Shown: positions 8,725-17,664 of the stretch, piece after piece | Layout: each line of letters begins with the position of its first letter | Position numbering within the stretch: the first letter of the stretch is position 1 | Assembly: GCF_045862395.1 (NCBI RefSeq) | Contig: NZ_AP023087.1 | Span: 868,001-932,000, forward strand | Length of the DNA stretch: 64,000 bases | Origin: Marinicellulosiphila megalodicopiae | GTDB lineage: Bacteria > Pseudomonadota > Gammaproteobacteria > Pseudomonadales > Natronospirillaceae | Reading direction: 5' to 3' | Made by a program: the position numbers and the translations under genes | Notes under the pieces: model-generated | Told to the model about the DNA's origin: nothing | Database searches by the model: none | What the model saw: the letters and a program-made list of their open reading frames with translations, nothing else

Positions 8725-9975
8725 ATGGTTACACTTGGGTACGCTGCATTGCAATTTTCATTGATTAGTATGGTTTTGATGTCGTTAATCGCTGGGTTAA
8801 CGGTTATGTTTCATCTGTTTAAGTTTTCTTACAAAACGGTACAGGTGGCGCCTTCTATTTTAACGAGCTTGGGCGTGTTTGGTACGTTTTTGGGTGTGGC
8901 GTTAGGTTTGAGCGGATTTGATACGGCTAATATTGAGCAATCGGTTCCCAGTTTAATTGAAGGATTAAAAACAGCTTTTTGGACTTCAATCATCGGGATT
9001 TTTGGTGCGATCTCAATTAAAGTGCGGTTTTCTATTGCGCATATTCATCAATCAGATGTGGTCGAACAATCTGAATTAACCCAAATCACACAATTATTAA
9101 CTGCATGGATGGAAAAAGATAACACTCAAGCGCAACAGGTATTTTTTGATAATACTCATCAGCAATTAGACGCAATCACGCAATCTCTTGGGCAGTACCA
9201 AGAAAAAATGGTTGAAGCCACAACTGAGGCATTGATCGATGCGCTTCGTCAAATTATGCATGATTTCAATACGAAAATAGATGAGCAATATGGACAAAAT
9301 TTTAAAGCATTGCATGATGCAGTCGGTGAGATGCGTATTTGGCAGGCTGAAAACAAAGAGGCGATGCATGATTTAATACAGCATCATAAAAAGTCCGCAG
9401 ATTTATCCAAACAATCGTTACAAACATTTGAAGATTTGGTCAGCCATTCGCAAGTATTTTCTACAGTGGCCAGTCAAATGGCCGGTGTTATGAGTGAATT
9501 GAATCAGCAAAGTGGTAAGTTATCGTCTTATTTAGAGCAATTGGCCAATGTTGTGGTGCAAGCAAGGGAAGGTTTGCCAGATTTAGAGGGTCGAATTGTA
9601 TCTCTAACCACATCGTTAGAAAAAAACATCACCACACATCAACAGCAAATGAGTCAATTACTGAAACAGACCAGCGAAGATATCGTGCAAACCAGCGAAT
9701 CTGTGCAGAATCAATTTTTAATGCTGAATGAAAAAACCCTAAATGGCATGTCGCAACATGTCGAAACCTTATTAAATCGAAATACCGAGCAAGTCGAAAA
9801 ACTCGATGCTGCTCTTGAAAAAGAGCTGACTCAAGCCTTAAGAATCATGGGGTTTCAGCTTTCGAGTTTGTCTGAAAAATTTGTCAGTGACTACACGCCG
9901 TTAACGCAAAAATTACAGCTTTTACTCGAATCTACCGATGTGCAAAAAGTGAAGGGAAATCAACATGTCGCCTGA
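8725..9975 (+). CDS. ZorA-like MotA/TolQ/ExbB-family channel protein with long cytoplasmic tail
   Basis: A 416-aa protein with three predicted membrane helices (about residues 9-31, 43-63, 83-101). A MotA/ExbB-type core is visible: LTSLGVFGTFLGVALGLSGF and LIEGLKTAFWTSIIGIFGA. A Gln/Glu/Ser-rich, helix-prone tail of about 310 residues follows, with little hydrophobic content. Three TM helices plus a long tail is the ZorA architecture of Zorya anti-phage motors; classical ExbB/TolQ are about 230 aa. It overlaps the next gene by 11 bases. The gene diverges from pilA and has only a weak ribosome binding site. Alternatives are an ExbB-like or gliding-type motor stator; a Zorya-like role is inferred. 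Confidence 0.75.
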   Translation: MVTLGYAALQFSLISMVLMSLIAGLTVMFHLFKFSYKTVQVAPSILTSLGVFGTFLGVALGLSGFDTANIEQSVPSLIEGLKTAFWTSIIGIFGAISIKVRFSIAHIHQSDVVEQSELTQITQLLTAWMEKDNTQAQQVFFDNTHQQLDAITQSLGQYQEKMVEATTEALIDALRQIMHDFNTKIDEQYGQNFKALHDAVGEMRIWQAENKEAMHDLIQHHKKSADLSKQSLQTFEDLVSHSQVFSTVASQMAGVMSELNQQSGKLSSYLEQLANVVVQAREGLPDLEGRIVSLTTSLEKNITTHQQQMSQLLKQTSEDIVQTSESVQNQFLMLNEKTLNGMSQHVETLLNRNTEQVEKLDAALEKELTQALRIMGFQLSSLSEKFVSDYTPLTQKLQLLLESTDVQKVKGNQHVA

Positions 9976-10660
9976 TTTGTCACAAACTGAAGACGATAGC
10001 TGGAGCAGTTTGTCGGATTTAATGGCCGGGTTAATGATGGTGTTTTTGTTGATTGCCTTGGTGTTTATGGTCAATGTTGAGATTCAGCGTCATCAAATGA
10101 AGCAGGTAGCGGTTTTGTATGATCATGTCAGAGAGCAATTATATAACGAGTTAAAAATTGAGTTTGCTGATGATTTGCCTGTATGGGGCGCCATTATTCG
10201 AGAGGATTTATCCATTAGTTTTCAGCGTGAATCGTTAATGTTTGCTCATGGTTCAAGCGAGTTAAGTGTTGAGTTTGAACAAATTTTATTGGATTTTTTT
10301 CCCAGATATTTGAATATTTTATCTAAATCTGATTATAAGCCGCATATTGAAGAGGTGCGTATTGAGGGGCACACATCAGAAGGTTGGGGGGCTAAATCAA
10401 AAGATGAGGCGTATATTTTAAATATGTCGCTTTCGCAATCCCGTACAAAATCCGCTTTGGCATTTGTGCTAGCTTTGGATCAAGTTAAAAGTGAAAAGGC
10501 TTGGTTGATTGATAAACTCACTGCAAATGGATTGAGCTCATCTAAACCGATTTATGATAAAAACCACAATATTGATGAAGGGAAATCACGCAGAGTGGAG
10601 TTTAAAGTGCGTACCGATGCTGAACATGCAATCGCCACACTGTTGGATACATTAAAATGA
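9965..10660 (+). CDS. ZorB-like membrane protein with OmpA/MotB peptidoglycan-binding domain
   Basis: A 231-aa protein with a short cytoplasmic N-terminus, then SDLMAGLMMVFLLIALVFMV (Asp18 at the membrane edge, one TM helix about 19-37). A periplasmic OmpA-C-like domain covers about residues 85-225 and includes RIEGHTSEGWG, LSQSRTKSALAFV and KSRRVEFKV. The WSSLSDLMAGLMMVFL stretch is the pattern of ZorB-type stator partners, in which the Asp is the ion-carrying residue. The start is inside the upstream gene (11-base overlap) and the stop overlaps the next start (ATGA), so the three genes are one unit. Confidence 0.8.
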   Translation: MSPDLSQTEDDSWSSLSDLMAGLMMVFLLIALVFMVNVEIQRHQMKQVAVLYDHVREQLYNELKIEFADDLPVWGAIIREDLSISFQRESLMFAHGSSELSVEFEQILLDFFPRYLNILSKSDYKPHIEEVRIEGHTSEGWGAKSKDEAYILNMSLSQSRTKSALAFVLALDQVKSEKAWLIDKLTANGLSSSKPIYDKNHNIDEGKSRRVEFKVRTDAEHAIATLLDTLK

Positions 10661-11133
10661 AGCTGCCCGATTTTGAAAGTTTTGAACCGTTTAATGATTT
10701 ACGCGAAAAAATGGGGGCAGAATTATGGACCATGGAAGAGTCCTTTGATGAAAGGTTACATATCTCGTTATATGAAAAATCTGTGTTAGATACGGATTAT
10801 TTGCTGCTAAATATGAATCAGTTGGCCCGAGACGCGGATTATCGATTACGTTTTAAAAATGCGAACGTGGTGTTGTTGGAGGATTCTATTTTTCATTTAG
10901 CGGCGTGTTCCATCGTTGCAAAAAAAGAAGGCGAGCAAAAATTAAGCTGGAAAATAGATAATCAAAAAGTCTGTATCGATTGTTTGCATCAAATGAATTA
11001 CGAAGGCGTGAATTTGCATAAAACACGAAGGCAAATTCACAATGAAAAAATATCCACTCAATTTAATCTTGAGCAATATTGGAAGAAAAATCCAAACTTT
11101 CCTCTTAAATCTCGTAAGATTACAATCTTTTAA
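10657..11133 (+). CDS. Unrecognised 158-aa protein, third gene of the ZorAB-like cassette
   Basis: No family recognised. The protein is soluble, mixed charge, without a signal peptide or TM helix. It has a short N-terminal acidic part (PDFESFEPFNDLREKMG), a C-IDC pair near residue 108, and a basic C-terminal third ending in a Lys/Arg-rich tail. It starts by ATGA overlap with the ZorB-like gene, which implies coupled synthesis. It sits where Zorya loci carry zorC/zorD or zorE, but it is far smaller than ZorC/ZorD and shows no helicase or obvious HNH motif. Its stop overlaps the convergent deaminase stop by four bases. Confidence 0.7.
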   Translation: MKLPDFESFEPFNDLREKMGAELWTMEESFDERLHISLYEKSVLDTDYLLLNMNQLARDADYRLRFKNANVVLLEDSIFHLAACSIVAKKEGEQKLSWKIDNQKVCIDCLHQMNYEGVNLHKTRRQIHNEKISTQFNLEQYWKKNPNFPLKSRKITIF

Positions 11134-11594
11134 TACTGTTCTTCTTCATCTTCAATGACATCTAATATTACACCAGCTTTTTCAAACATATCGCGAGATT
11201 CTTGTGCTGCATGGTAGCGTTTTTCTGCGACAACCCGTTTGATACCGCAACTTATAATGAGCATTGCGCACACTCGACAAGGCTCCATTTTACAATAAAG
11301 TGTCGCATCTTGGAGGGATATTCCGTGCTTAGCTGCTTGGCATATTGCGTTTTGCTCGGCGTGGATAGTGCGCATGCAGTGCATTCTTTCTGTACCATCA
11401 TCGTCGACTACTTTTTTCATTAAATGGCCAACTTCATCGCAGTGAGATAAACCAGGAGGAGAGCCGACATAACCGGTTGTGACAATTTGTTTGTCTTTTA
11501 CAATGATGCAACCCGATCGGCCGCGATCGCATGTGGCGCGTTTGCCAATGGTTTGCATTAATTCAATGAAATAAGAATCCCAGGTTGGACGCAT
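11130..11594 (-). CDS. Deoxycytidylate (dCMP) deaminase, ComEB-like
   Basis: A 154-aa zinc-dependent deaminase of the dCMP/ComEB family that makes dUMP for thymidylate synthesis. The zinc and catalytic motifs HAEQNAI and PCRVC are intact, and the GRSGCIIVKDKQIVTTGYVGSP stretch is family-typical. The start was set at 11594, giving MRPTWDSYF at the N-terminus; the frame extends upstream into the next gene without family sequence. The stop overlaps the convergent 158-aa gene by four bases. Confidence 0.9.
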   Translation of the reverse strand: MRPTWDSYFIELMQTIGKRATCDRGRSGCIIVKDKQIVTTGYVGSPPGLSHCDEVGHLMKKVVDDDGTERMHCMRTIHAEQNAICQAAKHGISLQDATLYCKMEPCRVCAMLIISCGIKRVVAEKRYHAAQESRDMFEKAGVILDVIEDEEEQY

Positions 11595-11604
11595 AATATA
11601 CTCT

Positions 11605-12312
11605 TTAATAAGTGACGGATGTCGCAGTGACGCGAGATTGTAACGTGTTGGATTTGTAGGTTTCAAATTGCACGGGCAGATAATTCCAGCGTTTTGCAAA
11701 CCATATCAAAACTTTGCTTGAGCCTCTTGTTTGTTCAACAATTAACGTCTCTAAAATGCCTGCTTTTGTAAACAGGGTTTCTTTATCGATGACTTTAAAA
11801 TTGTATGCTTTGATTTTATCGCCGGCGACTAAATCTAATTTAAATTGGGTTTGGCCTTGTTGTAATAGCTTTTGAATCTGTAAGGGGTAGCTGACTTCAT
11901 CAAATACTTGGGTGTTTAAGTCTAAAGTGTTTTGTTTGTCTTCAAAGAGCGTAGTGACGGTTTTATTTTGATAATCAAATTGAGCGTTGCGATGTGTTTT
12001 TTTCCAAAATGCACGATCGTCTTGTTGAATATAATAAGACTGAATGGTGTTTTCTATTTCAAAGAATTTTGCAAGTTGGTGCACTTCGGCAATTTTGATT
12101 TTAGTATCAACACGATAACACCAAAGATTTAACTCGATGTCTTGAGGGTTTGTGCATTGGTCAAGGTTGATAGTGCCATTGGCTTTGGCTTTAACGGGTT
12201 TGAAAGTTTGAGCAAATACTTGCATAGAAAACGATTTAAGCTCTACAGAGTCTGACTCGGCAAAGCTTAATGTCGATAAAAAAACGGATAATGCTAAAAC
12301 AATAAAGCGCAT
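11605..12312 (-). CDS. DUF3108-family periplasmic protein
   Basis: A 235-aa protein with a clear signal peptide (MRFIVLALSVFLSTLSFA, cleavage after about residue 18). The rest is beta-rich with the DUF3108 pattern, including a C-terminal LIWFAKRWNYLPVQFE stretch. It follows purM-purN, the usual place of this DUF in Pseudomonas-like genomes. Function unknown; probably exported to the periplasm. Confidence 0.8.
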   Translation of the reverse strand: MRFIVLALSVFLSTLSFAESDSVELKSFSMQVFAQTFKPVKAKANGTINLDQCTNPQDIELNLWCYRVDTKIKIAEVHQLAKFFEIENTIQSYYIQQDDRAFWKKTHRNAQFDYQNKTVTTLFEDKQNTLDLNTQVFDEVSYPLQIQKLLQQGQTQFKLDLVAGDKIKAYNFKVIDKETLFTKAGILETLIVEQTRGSSKVLIWFAKRWNYLPVQFETYKSNTLQSRVTATSVTY

Positions 12313-12342
12313 CGATGTGCCTTTGATTAATGTTAAATAGCG

Positions 12343-12996
12343 TTAATTTAGCTCAAAACCCTCAGGGTTTAAAACTTTATCATCTAAAACGGTTTGGTTG
12401 TTGTTCATTTTTAAACGGCCATTTAAAAACCAGTCTATCGCCATTGGATAAATGATATGCTCTTTTTTTAGTACTTTTTTAGCTAATGACTCTTCAGTTT
12501 CGCCTGTTTCAATGGCAACTTTTGCTTGAATAATATTTGGCCCACCATCAAGTTCAGCCGTTACAAAATGTACAGTCACACCAGCAAACGTTTCATTTGC
12601 TTCAATTGCGCGCTTGTGGGTGTGTAAACCTTGAAATTTTGGCAATAAAGATGGGTGAATATTTAGCATCTTGCCTAAATAATGCTCAGTAAAACCAGCG
12701 GTTAAAATTCGCATGAACCCGGCTAAAACAACTAAATGAGGATTGTAAACATCAATTTGGGTTTGTAGGTGGGCATCAAAACTTTCTCTTGAATCAAACG
12801 CTTTATGATCCACCACTTGAGTAGGGATGCCTGCTTGTTTAGCTCGCTCCAATCCAAATGCATCGGCTTTGTTACTAATCACGCAGGCAATCTCGCATTT
12901 AAGATTACCCTGTGTGACTTGATCAATGATCGCTTGTAAATTAGAGCCGCTGCCTGAAAGTAAAACAACGACTTTAGTTAAAGCAGTTTGACTCAT
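12343..12996 (-). CDS. purN: Phosphoribosylglycinamide formyltransferase PurN
   Basis: The folate-dependent GAR transformylase of purine synthesis. Visible motifs: VVLLSGSGSNLQAIID (phosphate-binding loop), VLAGFMRILT, NIHPSLLPKFQGLHTH with catalytic Asn/His, and the AELDGGPNI aspartate region. 217 aa is standard. Its start overlaps the purM stop by ATGA, and purM-purN is a conserved pair. Confidence 0.95.
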   Translation of the reverse strand: MSQTALTKVVVLLSGSGSNLQAIIDQVTQGNLKCEIACVISNKADAFGLERAKQAGIPTQVVDHKAFDSRESFDAHLQTQIDVYNPHLVVLAGFMRILTAGFTEHYLGKMLNIHPSLLPKFQGLHTHKRAIEANETFAGVTVHFVTAELDGGPNIIQAKVAIETGETEESLAKKVLKKEHIIYPMAIDWFLNGRLKMNNNQTVLDDKVLNPEGFELN

Positions 12997-14027
12997 TTCA
13001 TGTCGACCTGAGCTTCATCGCCATTACGTGCGGCAATGCTGCCCACTACAAACGCTTCTTCGCCTTGAGCGTTTAAGAAATCAACGGCTTGTTGTGCTTG
13101 ATCGCTTTCAACCGCTAGAACCATACCAACGCCACAGTTAAATGTACGGTACATTTCAGTTTGGTTGATGTTGCCGTTGGTTTGTAACCAGTTAAATACA
13201 GCCGGAATTTCCCAAGATGTTGTATCAATAATTGCTTTGCAATCTGATGGTAATACACGAGGGATATTTTCTAAGAAGCCGCCGCCAGTAATGTGGCTTA
13301 ATGCGTAAACAGGCACTTCTTTGAATAATGCTAATAACGATTTAACGTAAATTTTAGTCGGCGCCATTAATGCGTCTGCTAATACTTTGCCATCTGGAAG
13401 GGTTTGTTGTAAATCGGCTTTAGATACTTCGATTACTTTACGCACTAACGAGTAACCGTTTGAGTGAGGACCTGAAGATTTAAGGGCAATTAACGTTTGG
13501 CCTGCTTTTACTTTTGTGCCATCAATGATGTCTGCTTTTTCAACAACACCGGTACAAAAACCAGCTACATCGTAGTCATCGCCTTCATACATGCCTGGCA
13601 TTTCAGCAGTCTCGCCGCCAACTAATGCGCAACCAGATTGAATACAACCTTCAGCAATGCCTTTTACAACATCAGTAGCTACATTAATGTCTAATTTGCC
13701 AGTAGCGTAATAATCTAAAAAATACAAAGGCTCAGCACCTGCAACGATTAAATCATTTACACACATAGCCACTAAGTCAATGCCGATTGTGTCGTGTTTT
13801 TTTAGATCAATAGCAAGGCGTAGTTTCGTACCAACGCCGTCAGTGCCTGACACTAAAACTGGCTGCTTGTAACCAGCAGGAATTTCACAAAGCGCGCCGA
13901 AACCACCAATGCCGCCTAATACTTCTGGGCGAGTGGTGCGTTTTACTGCAGATTTGATGTTTTCAACTAACGCGTTTCCAGCGTCGATATCAACACCAGC
14001 GTCTTTGTAGCTTAGAGAGTCAGACAT
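12993..14027 (-). CDS. purM: Phosphoribosylformylglycinamidine cyclo-ligase PurM
   Basis: AIR synthetase, which closes the imidazole ring in purine synthesis. The 344-aa protein starts with SYKDAGVDIDAGN and contains VSGTDGVGTKLRLA, MCVNDLIVAGAEPL, GGETAEMPGMY and SHITGGGF, all PurM signatures. It is the first gene of the purM-purN-DUF3108 run. A weak promoter-like TACAAT lies at about 14067-14072 on the minus strand; no convincing PurR operator was found. Confidence 0.96.
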   Translation of the reverse strand: MSDSLSYKDAGVDIDAGNALVENIKSAVKRTTRPEVLGGIGGFGALCEIPAGYKQPVLVSGTDGVGTKLRLAIDLKKHDTIGIDLVAMCVNDLIVAGAEPLYFLDYYATGKLDINVATDVVKGIAEGCIQSGCALVGGETAEMPGMYEGDDYDVAGFCTGVVEKADIIDGTKVKAGQTLIALKSSGPHSNGYSLVRKVIEVSKADLQQTLPDGKVLADALMAPTKIYVKSLLALFKEVPVYALSHITGGGFLENIPRVLPSDCKAIIDTTSWEIPAVFNWLQTNGNINQTEMYRTFNCGVGMVLAVESDQAQQAVDFLNAQGEEAFVVGSIAARNGDEAQVDMK

Positions 14028-14206
14028 AATGAATACCTAAAGATCGAGGGATAATAAAAGCCGCGCATTGTACCAGAGCAAGAAACAAACAAAAATGAAA
14101 AATTGTAAACGAAACGGCTAATTTACTTAATATTTGATGAACTGATATTGCATAAATTGGTCTTGGTCGTCATGTAGGTATTTTAACTCTTAAAAGCAGG
14201 CAGACA

Positions 14207-15475
14207 ATGCAGTACAATGCAGCGTTTAAAATCTATGATGCACATGTTATGAAAACACTGTTTAAATTTTTTATTTTGATATTTGTAATATTCCAAGTAA
14301 ATATCGCTGCAGCCGTGCAACAAGTGGATATTTACACGCAATCTGTACTCATCGAAAAAAATGCCAGTGCGACTCGGGTGAATGAAATTCGTATGCAAGC
14401 TTTGCTACAAGCATTACAAGCGGCTACCTTAAAAACTGACATTGAGCGATCTTCAATCATTCAAAGCGGCCTGAAACTGCATAAACAATATATTTTGTCA
14501 GAAAAGGTAAGAGCGTCAGATGAAGTGTTCACTTCTGTTATCGGTCAACAAATATCAATGGTTGAGTTAGTGATCGCATTTGATTCTAAAAAAGTGAATC
14601 AATTATTGCTTAAAGCTAATCTGTCAACATTAGATGCAAAGCGACCGGAAACCTTAGCTGTAATACTTGTGCAAAATAAAGACGGCACAACCAAAATCAT
14701 GTCAAGAGATGACTTATATGAAGAGTTAACGGATGGTGTTGCAAGTTCAACTGATGTGATTTCTGCGCAACAGATGCAAGATAGACAGTTTTTGGAAAAT
14801 AATATTGAAGGCGGATTGCCAGGCGCACAAACTTCAGTAAATGATCAAATGGTGTTTTATCCTCAAATATTACAAACAATGGAGCGTGAAGCGGCAGCTT
14901 TAAAATTACCCATTGTTTGGCCAATGATGGATCCGCAGGATCTCTTTTTCTTTAATCAAGGGGACTTTTGGCAGGTTAATAAAGAAAGTATTTTAGGATT
15001 TGCAAAACGATATAAAACTCAAGTTGTGCTTATTGCTCGAATCAAAGAACATGATGATGGCCGATTTATTGGGGAGTGGAATGTTTTGGATCTTGGTCGA
15101 CCAAATGTTCAATATTATTCAACATTAGAATCATTCAGCTTAGCAGGACTCAAGCAGTTATCTCAAGCAATCATGCAGCAATATGGCATTAACCCAAATG
15201 ATAAAAAAGATGAACAGGTTTTGATAAGAATGAAAAATGTGACAAGCATTTTTCAGTTTCATCAAAACGAAGTGTATTTGAAGCAGCTATCAGGTGTTCA
15301 AAGCGTGACAGCATTAAATGTTGATAACCAGGAAGTTAACTATTTGCTTCAGTTAAATGTCAGTCAGAAGCAATTTTTAACGAATTTACAATTAAATGAG
15401 AATATTGATTTTCTAATAGAGGATGAATTACGACGACCAGTACTTGTGGATGTTGTGATAAATGACTTTGAATAA
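14207..15475 (+). CDS. DUF2066-domain exported protein
   Basis: A 422-aa protein of the DUF2066 family, found next to purM/hda in many gammaproteobacteria. The hydrophobic stretch KFFILIFVIFQVNIAAA is a signal peptide. Two starts are possible: ATG 14207 has an AGG-type ribosome binding site but adds a 14-residue N-terminal extension, and ATG 14249 gives a standard signal peptide (MKTLFKFF...) with no clear ribosome site. The body is periplasmic, with no further TM helix. Function unknown. It is followed after 11 bases by the PerM-like gene. Confidence 0.8.
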   Translation: MQYNAAFKIYDAHVMKTLFKFFILIFVIFQVNIAAAVQQVDIYTQSVLIEKNASATRVNEIRMQALLQALQAATLKTDIERSSIIQSGLKLHKQYILSEKVRASDEVFTSVIGQQISMVELVIAFDSKKVNQLLLKANLSTLDAKRPETLAVILVQNKDGTTKIMSRDDLYEELTDGVASSTDVISAQQMQDRQFLENNIEGGLPGAQTSVNDQMVFYPQILQTMEREAAALKLPIVWPMMDPQDLFFFNQGDFWQVNKESILGFAKRYKTQVVLIARIKEHDDGRFIGEWNVLDLGRPNVQYYSTLESFSLAGLKQLSQAIMQQYGINPNDKKDEQVLIRMKNVTSIFQFHQNEVYLKQLSGVQSVTALNVDNQEVNYLLQLNVSQKQFLTNLQLNENIDFLIEDELRRPVLVDVVINDFE

Positions 15476-15486
15476 AGGATAGGACA

Positions 15487-16557
15487 ATGACAGATTCCAA
15501 AAAATGGTTTTATATTTTAACCGCTTGCTTAATTTTATTTTTCTTTTATATGCTTTCCCCAATCTTAATGCCTTTTTTAACGGCGATGTTATTGGCTTAT
15601 ATTGGTGACCCAGTTGTAGATAGATTGGAGAAAAAATTCAGCCGCACAATTTCTGTTACGATTACATTTGCAACATTAAGTGTGGTGTTTTTGATTGTTG
15701 GATTAATTTGTGTCCCGATTTTATTGCGTCAAATTGATGAGTTAATTTCCACGATTCCAGAATTATTAATTTGGGGGCAGGAAATTTTTCTACCTTGGAT
15801 CAGTGAAAAAACGGGAGTTGACACCACTACTTTGTCGTTAACTCAATTATCTAAAGAATTGGATTTAGGTAAAACTTCAAATGTATTAGCAAAAATATTA
15901 GGGTCCATCGGGTCATCTACTTTGCAAATTGCAGGTGTACTTGGGAATTTATTTCTAATTCCAGTAGTGACATTTTATTTATTACGAGATTGGGATGTTT
16001 TAGTGGCAAAAATAGCTCACTTAATTCCACGAGCTTATTTTCCAACCACCCAATCAATTACGCTTGAGTGTCATGAAACTCTTGGTGCATTTTTAAAAGG
16101 GCAATTAATTGTGATGTGTGCTCTTGGTGCTATTTACAGTTTAGGGTTAATGGTCATTGGGGTTAAATTCGGATTGATTATTGGTGTGATAGCGGGGCTT
16201 GCATCCATTGTGCCTTATATGGGATTAGTAGTGGGATTAGGTATTGCGTTAATCAGTGCTTTTTTTCAATTCGACTCTTATTTGCCTTTAGTGTTTGTGT
16301 TAGCTGTTTTTGTGGTTGGCCAGCTATTGGAAGGTACGGTTTTAACGCCATTATTAGTAGGTGATAAAATTGGTTTGCATCCTGTTGCTGTCATCTTTGC
16401 TGTTTTAGCTGGTGGGCAGATTTTTGGATTTGTTGGGATTTTATTAGCGTTACCTATTGCCGCTATTATAATGGTGGTGTTGCGACGCATTCATTTAGAT
16501 TATAAAGAGAGTGATTTTTATGATCGCTCCAAAAAGGCAGTAAAAAACGATGTCTAA
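15487..16557 (+). CDS. AI-2E/PerM-family membrane transporter
   Basis: A 356-aa polytopic protein of the AI-2E transporter superfamily (PerM group). It has paired N-terminal helices, a long amphipathic periplasmic part, and C-terminal helices with family-typical motifs (LIPVVTFYLLRDWD, GQLLEGTVLTPLLVG, PIAAIIMVVLRR). Substrate unknown; family members have been linked to AI-2 export or ion/proton antiport. The stop overlaps hda by eight bases. Confidence 0.87.
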   Translation: MTDSKKWFYILTACLILFFFYMLSPILMPFLTAMLLAYIGDPVVDRLEKKFSRTISVTITFATLSVVFLIVGLICVPILLRQIDELISTIPELLIWGQEIFLPWISEKTGVDTTTLSLTQLSKELDLGKTSNVLAKILGSIGSSTLQIAGVLGNLFLIPVVTFYLLRDWDVLVAKIAHLIPRAYFPTTQSITLECHETLGAFLKGQLIVMCALGAIYSLGLMVIGVKFGLIIGVIAGLASIVPYMGLVVGLGIALISAFFQFDSYLPLVFVLAVFVVGQLLEGTVLTPLLVGDKIGLHPVAVIFAVLAGGQIFGFVGILLALPIAAIIMVVLRRIHLDYKESDFYDRSKKAVKNDV

Positions 16558-17260
16558 GCAGTTATCGTTAGTTGATCAAATTCCATTGGGGGTGCAGATC
16601 GAAGAGCACTCTACTTTGGATACATTCCATATCGGATCAAATGAGCAAACCTATTGTTCATTAAGGCCATTTTTAATGGATGAAAAGCAATTAATGCTTT
16701 GTCTTTGGGGGCAAACTTTAAGTGGTGTGACGCATTTATTACAAGCGGTTACCCATTTGGGAATTCAATCAGGTAAACACTGCATTTACTTACCATTAAA
16801 AACAGTTAAAGATCATTCAAGTGAAATGTTAAATGCATTGGATCAATTTGATGTGGTGTGTTTGGATGATTTAGAAGATGTATTGGATCAAAGAGATTGG
16901 CAAGAAAGTTTGTTTAATTTAATTAATCGTTTTCGTGCAAGTAAAAAGAAATTAGTTGTTGGAATGAAACAGCATCCAGCACAGTTAGAGATTGAATTAA
17001 AAGATTTACGCTCTCGATTAAACTGGGGGTTGAGTTTGCAAATTCATGCTTTAAATGAACAAGATTTAAAGCAAGCATTACAAGAGAAAGCGCACCGTCA
17101 AGGTTTGTTGTTGTCTGATGAATTGGCAAATTATATTGTTTCTCGTGCGCCTAGAGATATTCGCTCTGTGTTAAATATTTTTGAAAAACTCGATCACGCA
17201 TCATTAGTTGAACAAAAAAAATTGACTGTGATGTTTGCTAAAAAAGTAATGAATTGGTGA
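16550..17260 (+). CDS. hda: DnaA regulatory inactivator Hda
   Basis: A 236-aa DnaA-like AAA+ protein that binds the sliding clamp and stimulates ATP-DnaA hydrolysis. A clamp-binding QLSL motif sits at residues 4-7. The Walker A is degenerate (GQTLSGVTHLL, Val in place of Lys), as is common in Hda. The sensor II/arginine region APRDIRSVLNIFEKLD is present near the C-terminus. It overlaps the PerM-like gene by eight bases. Position next to purM and DUF2066 agrees with Pseudomonas order. Confidence 0.92.
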   Translation: MSKQLSLVDQIPLGVQIEEHSTLDTFHIGSNEQTYCSLRPFLMDEKQLMLCLWGQTLSGVTHLLQAVTHLGIQSGKHCIYLPLKTVKDHSSEMLNALDQFDVVCLDDLEDVLDQRDWQESLFNLINRFRASKKKLVVGMKQHPAQLEIELKDLRSRLNWGLSLQIHALNEQDLKQALQEKAHRQGLLLSDELANYIVSRAPRDIRSVLNIFEKLDHASLVEQKKLTVMFAKKVMNW

Positions 17261-17265
17261 TTTTG

Positions 17266-17664
17266 TTATTTTGTTGTCGCGATATCTAAAACTGGTTTAA
17301 CGGCTTGCTCGATAGTATCAGAAGAACCTGATCTGATGGCTTTGCGAATATCAGTGATTGCAGTGGTTTGACCGTCTTCAGTAAACTTATTTAAGTTTTG
17401 AAATCCTTTTAATGTTAATACGCAGTGGTTGAATCCATTAAATCCATCTTGTGTGCTGTAACGAATAAATCCTTCTTTTTCTAAAAATAAAACAGTGCCA
17501 AAACATGACATGTACCTTTTTGAGTGCATGCCATATTCGTCTGTTTCATCTTCTGTACATATATCATCTAGCCATAGGGTATCTTCACGAGGGAACGTCG
17601 CGTGCAATTGCACAAAGATCCGGCTTAAGTCGTGGTAAAAATCGCATATATGAATATCAAACAT
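17266..17664 (-). CDS. Uncharacterised 132-aa protein coupled to alaA
   Basis: No family recognised with confidence. Soluble, acidic N-terminal half, with a possible winged-helix-like block at about residues 54-92 (FGTVLFLEKEGFIRYS ... VLTLKGFQNL). The start codon shares one base with the alaA stop (TAATG), so the two are probably co-translated. It converges on hda with a five-base gap. Function cannot be assigned. Confidence 0.7.
   Translation of the reverse strand: MFDIHICDFYHDLSRIFVQLHATFPREDTLWLDDICTEDETDEYGMHSKRYMSCFGTVLFLEKEGFIRYSTQDGFNGFNHCVLTLKGFQNLNKFTEDGQTTAITDIRKAIRSGSSDTIEQAVKPVLDIATTK

Noticed and set aside
14100..14120. PurR operator upstream of purM
   Set aside because: GTAAACGAAACGG matches only one half of the GCAAACGTTTGC palindrome.
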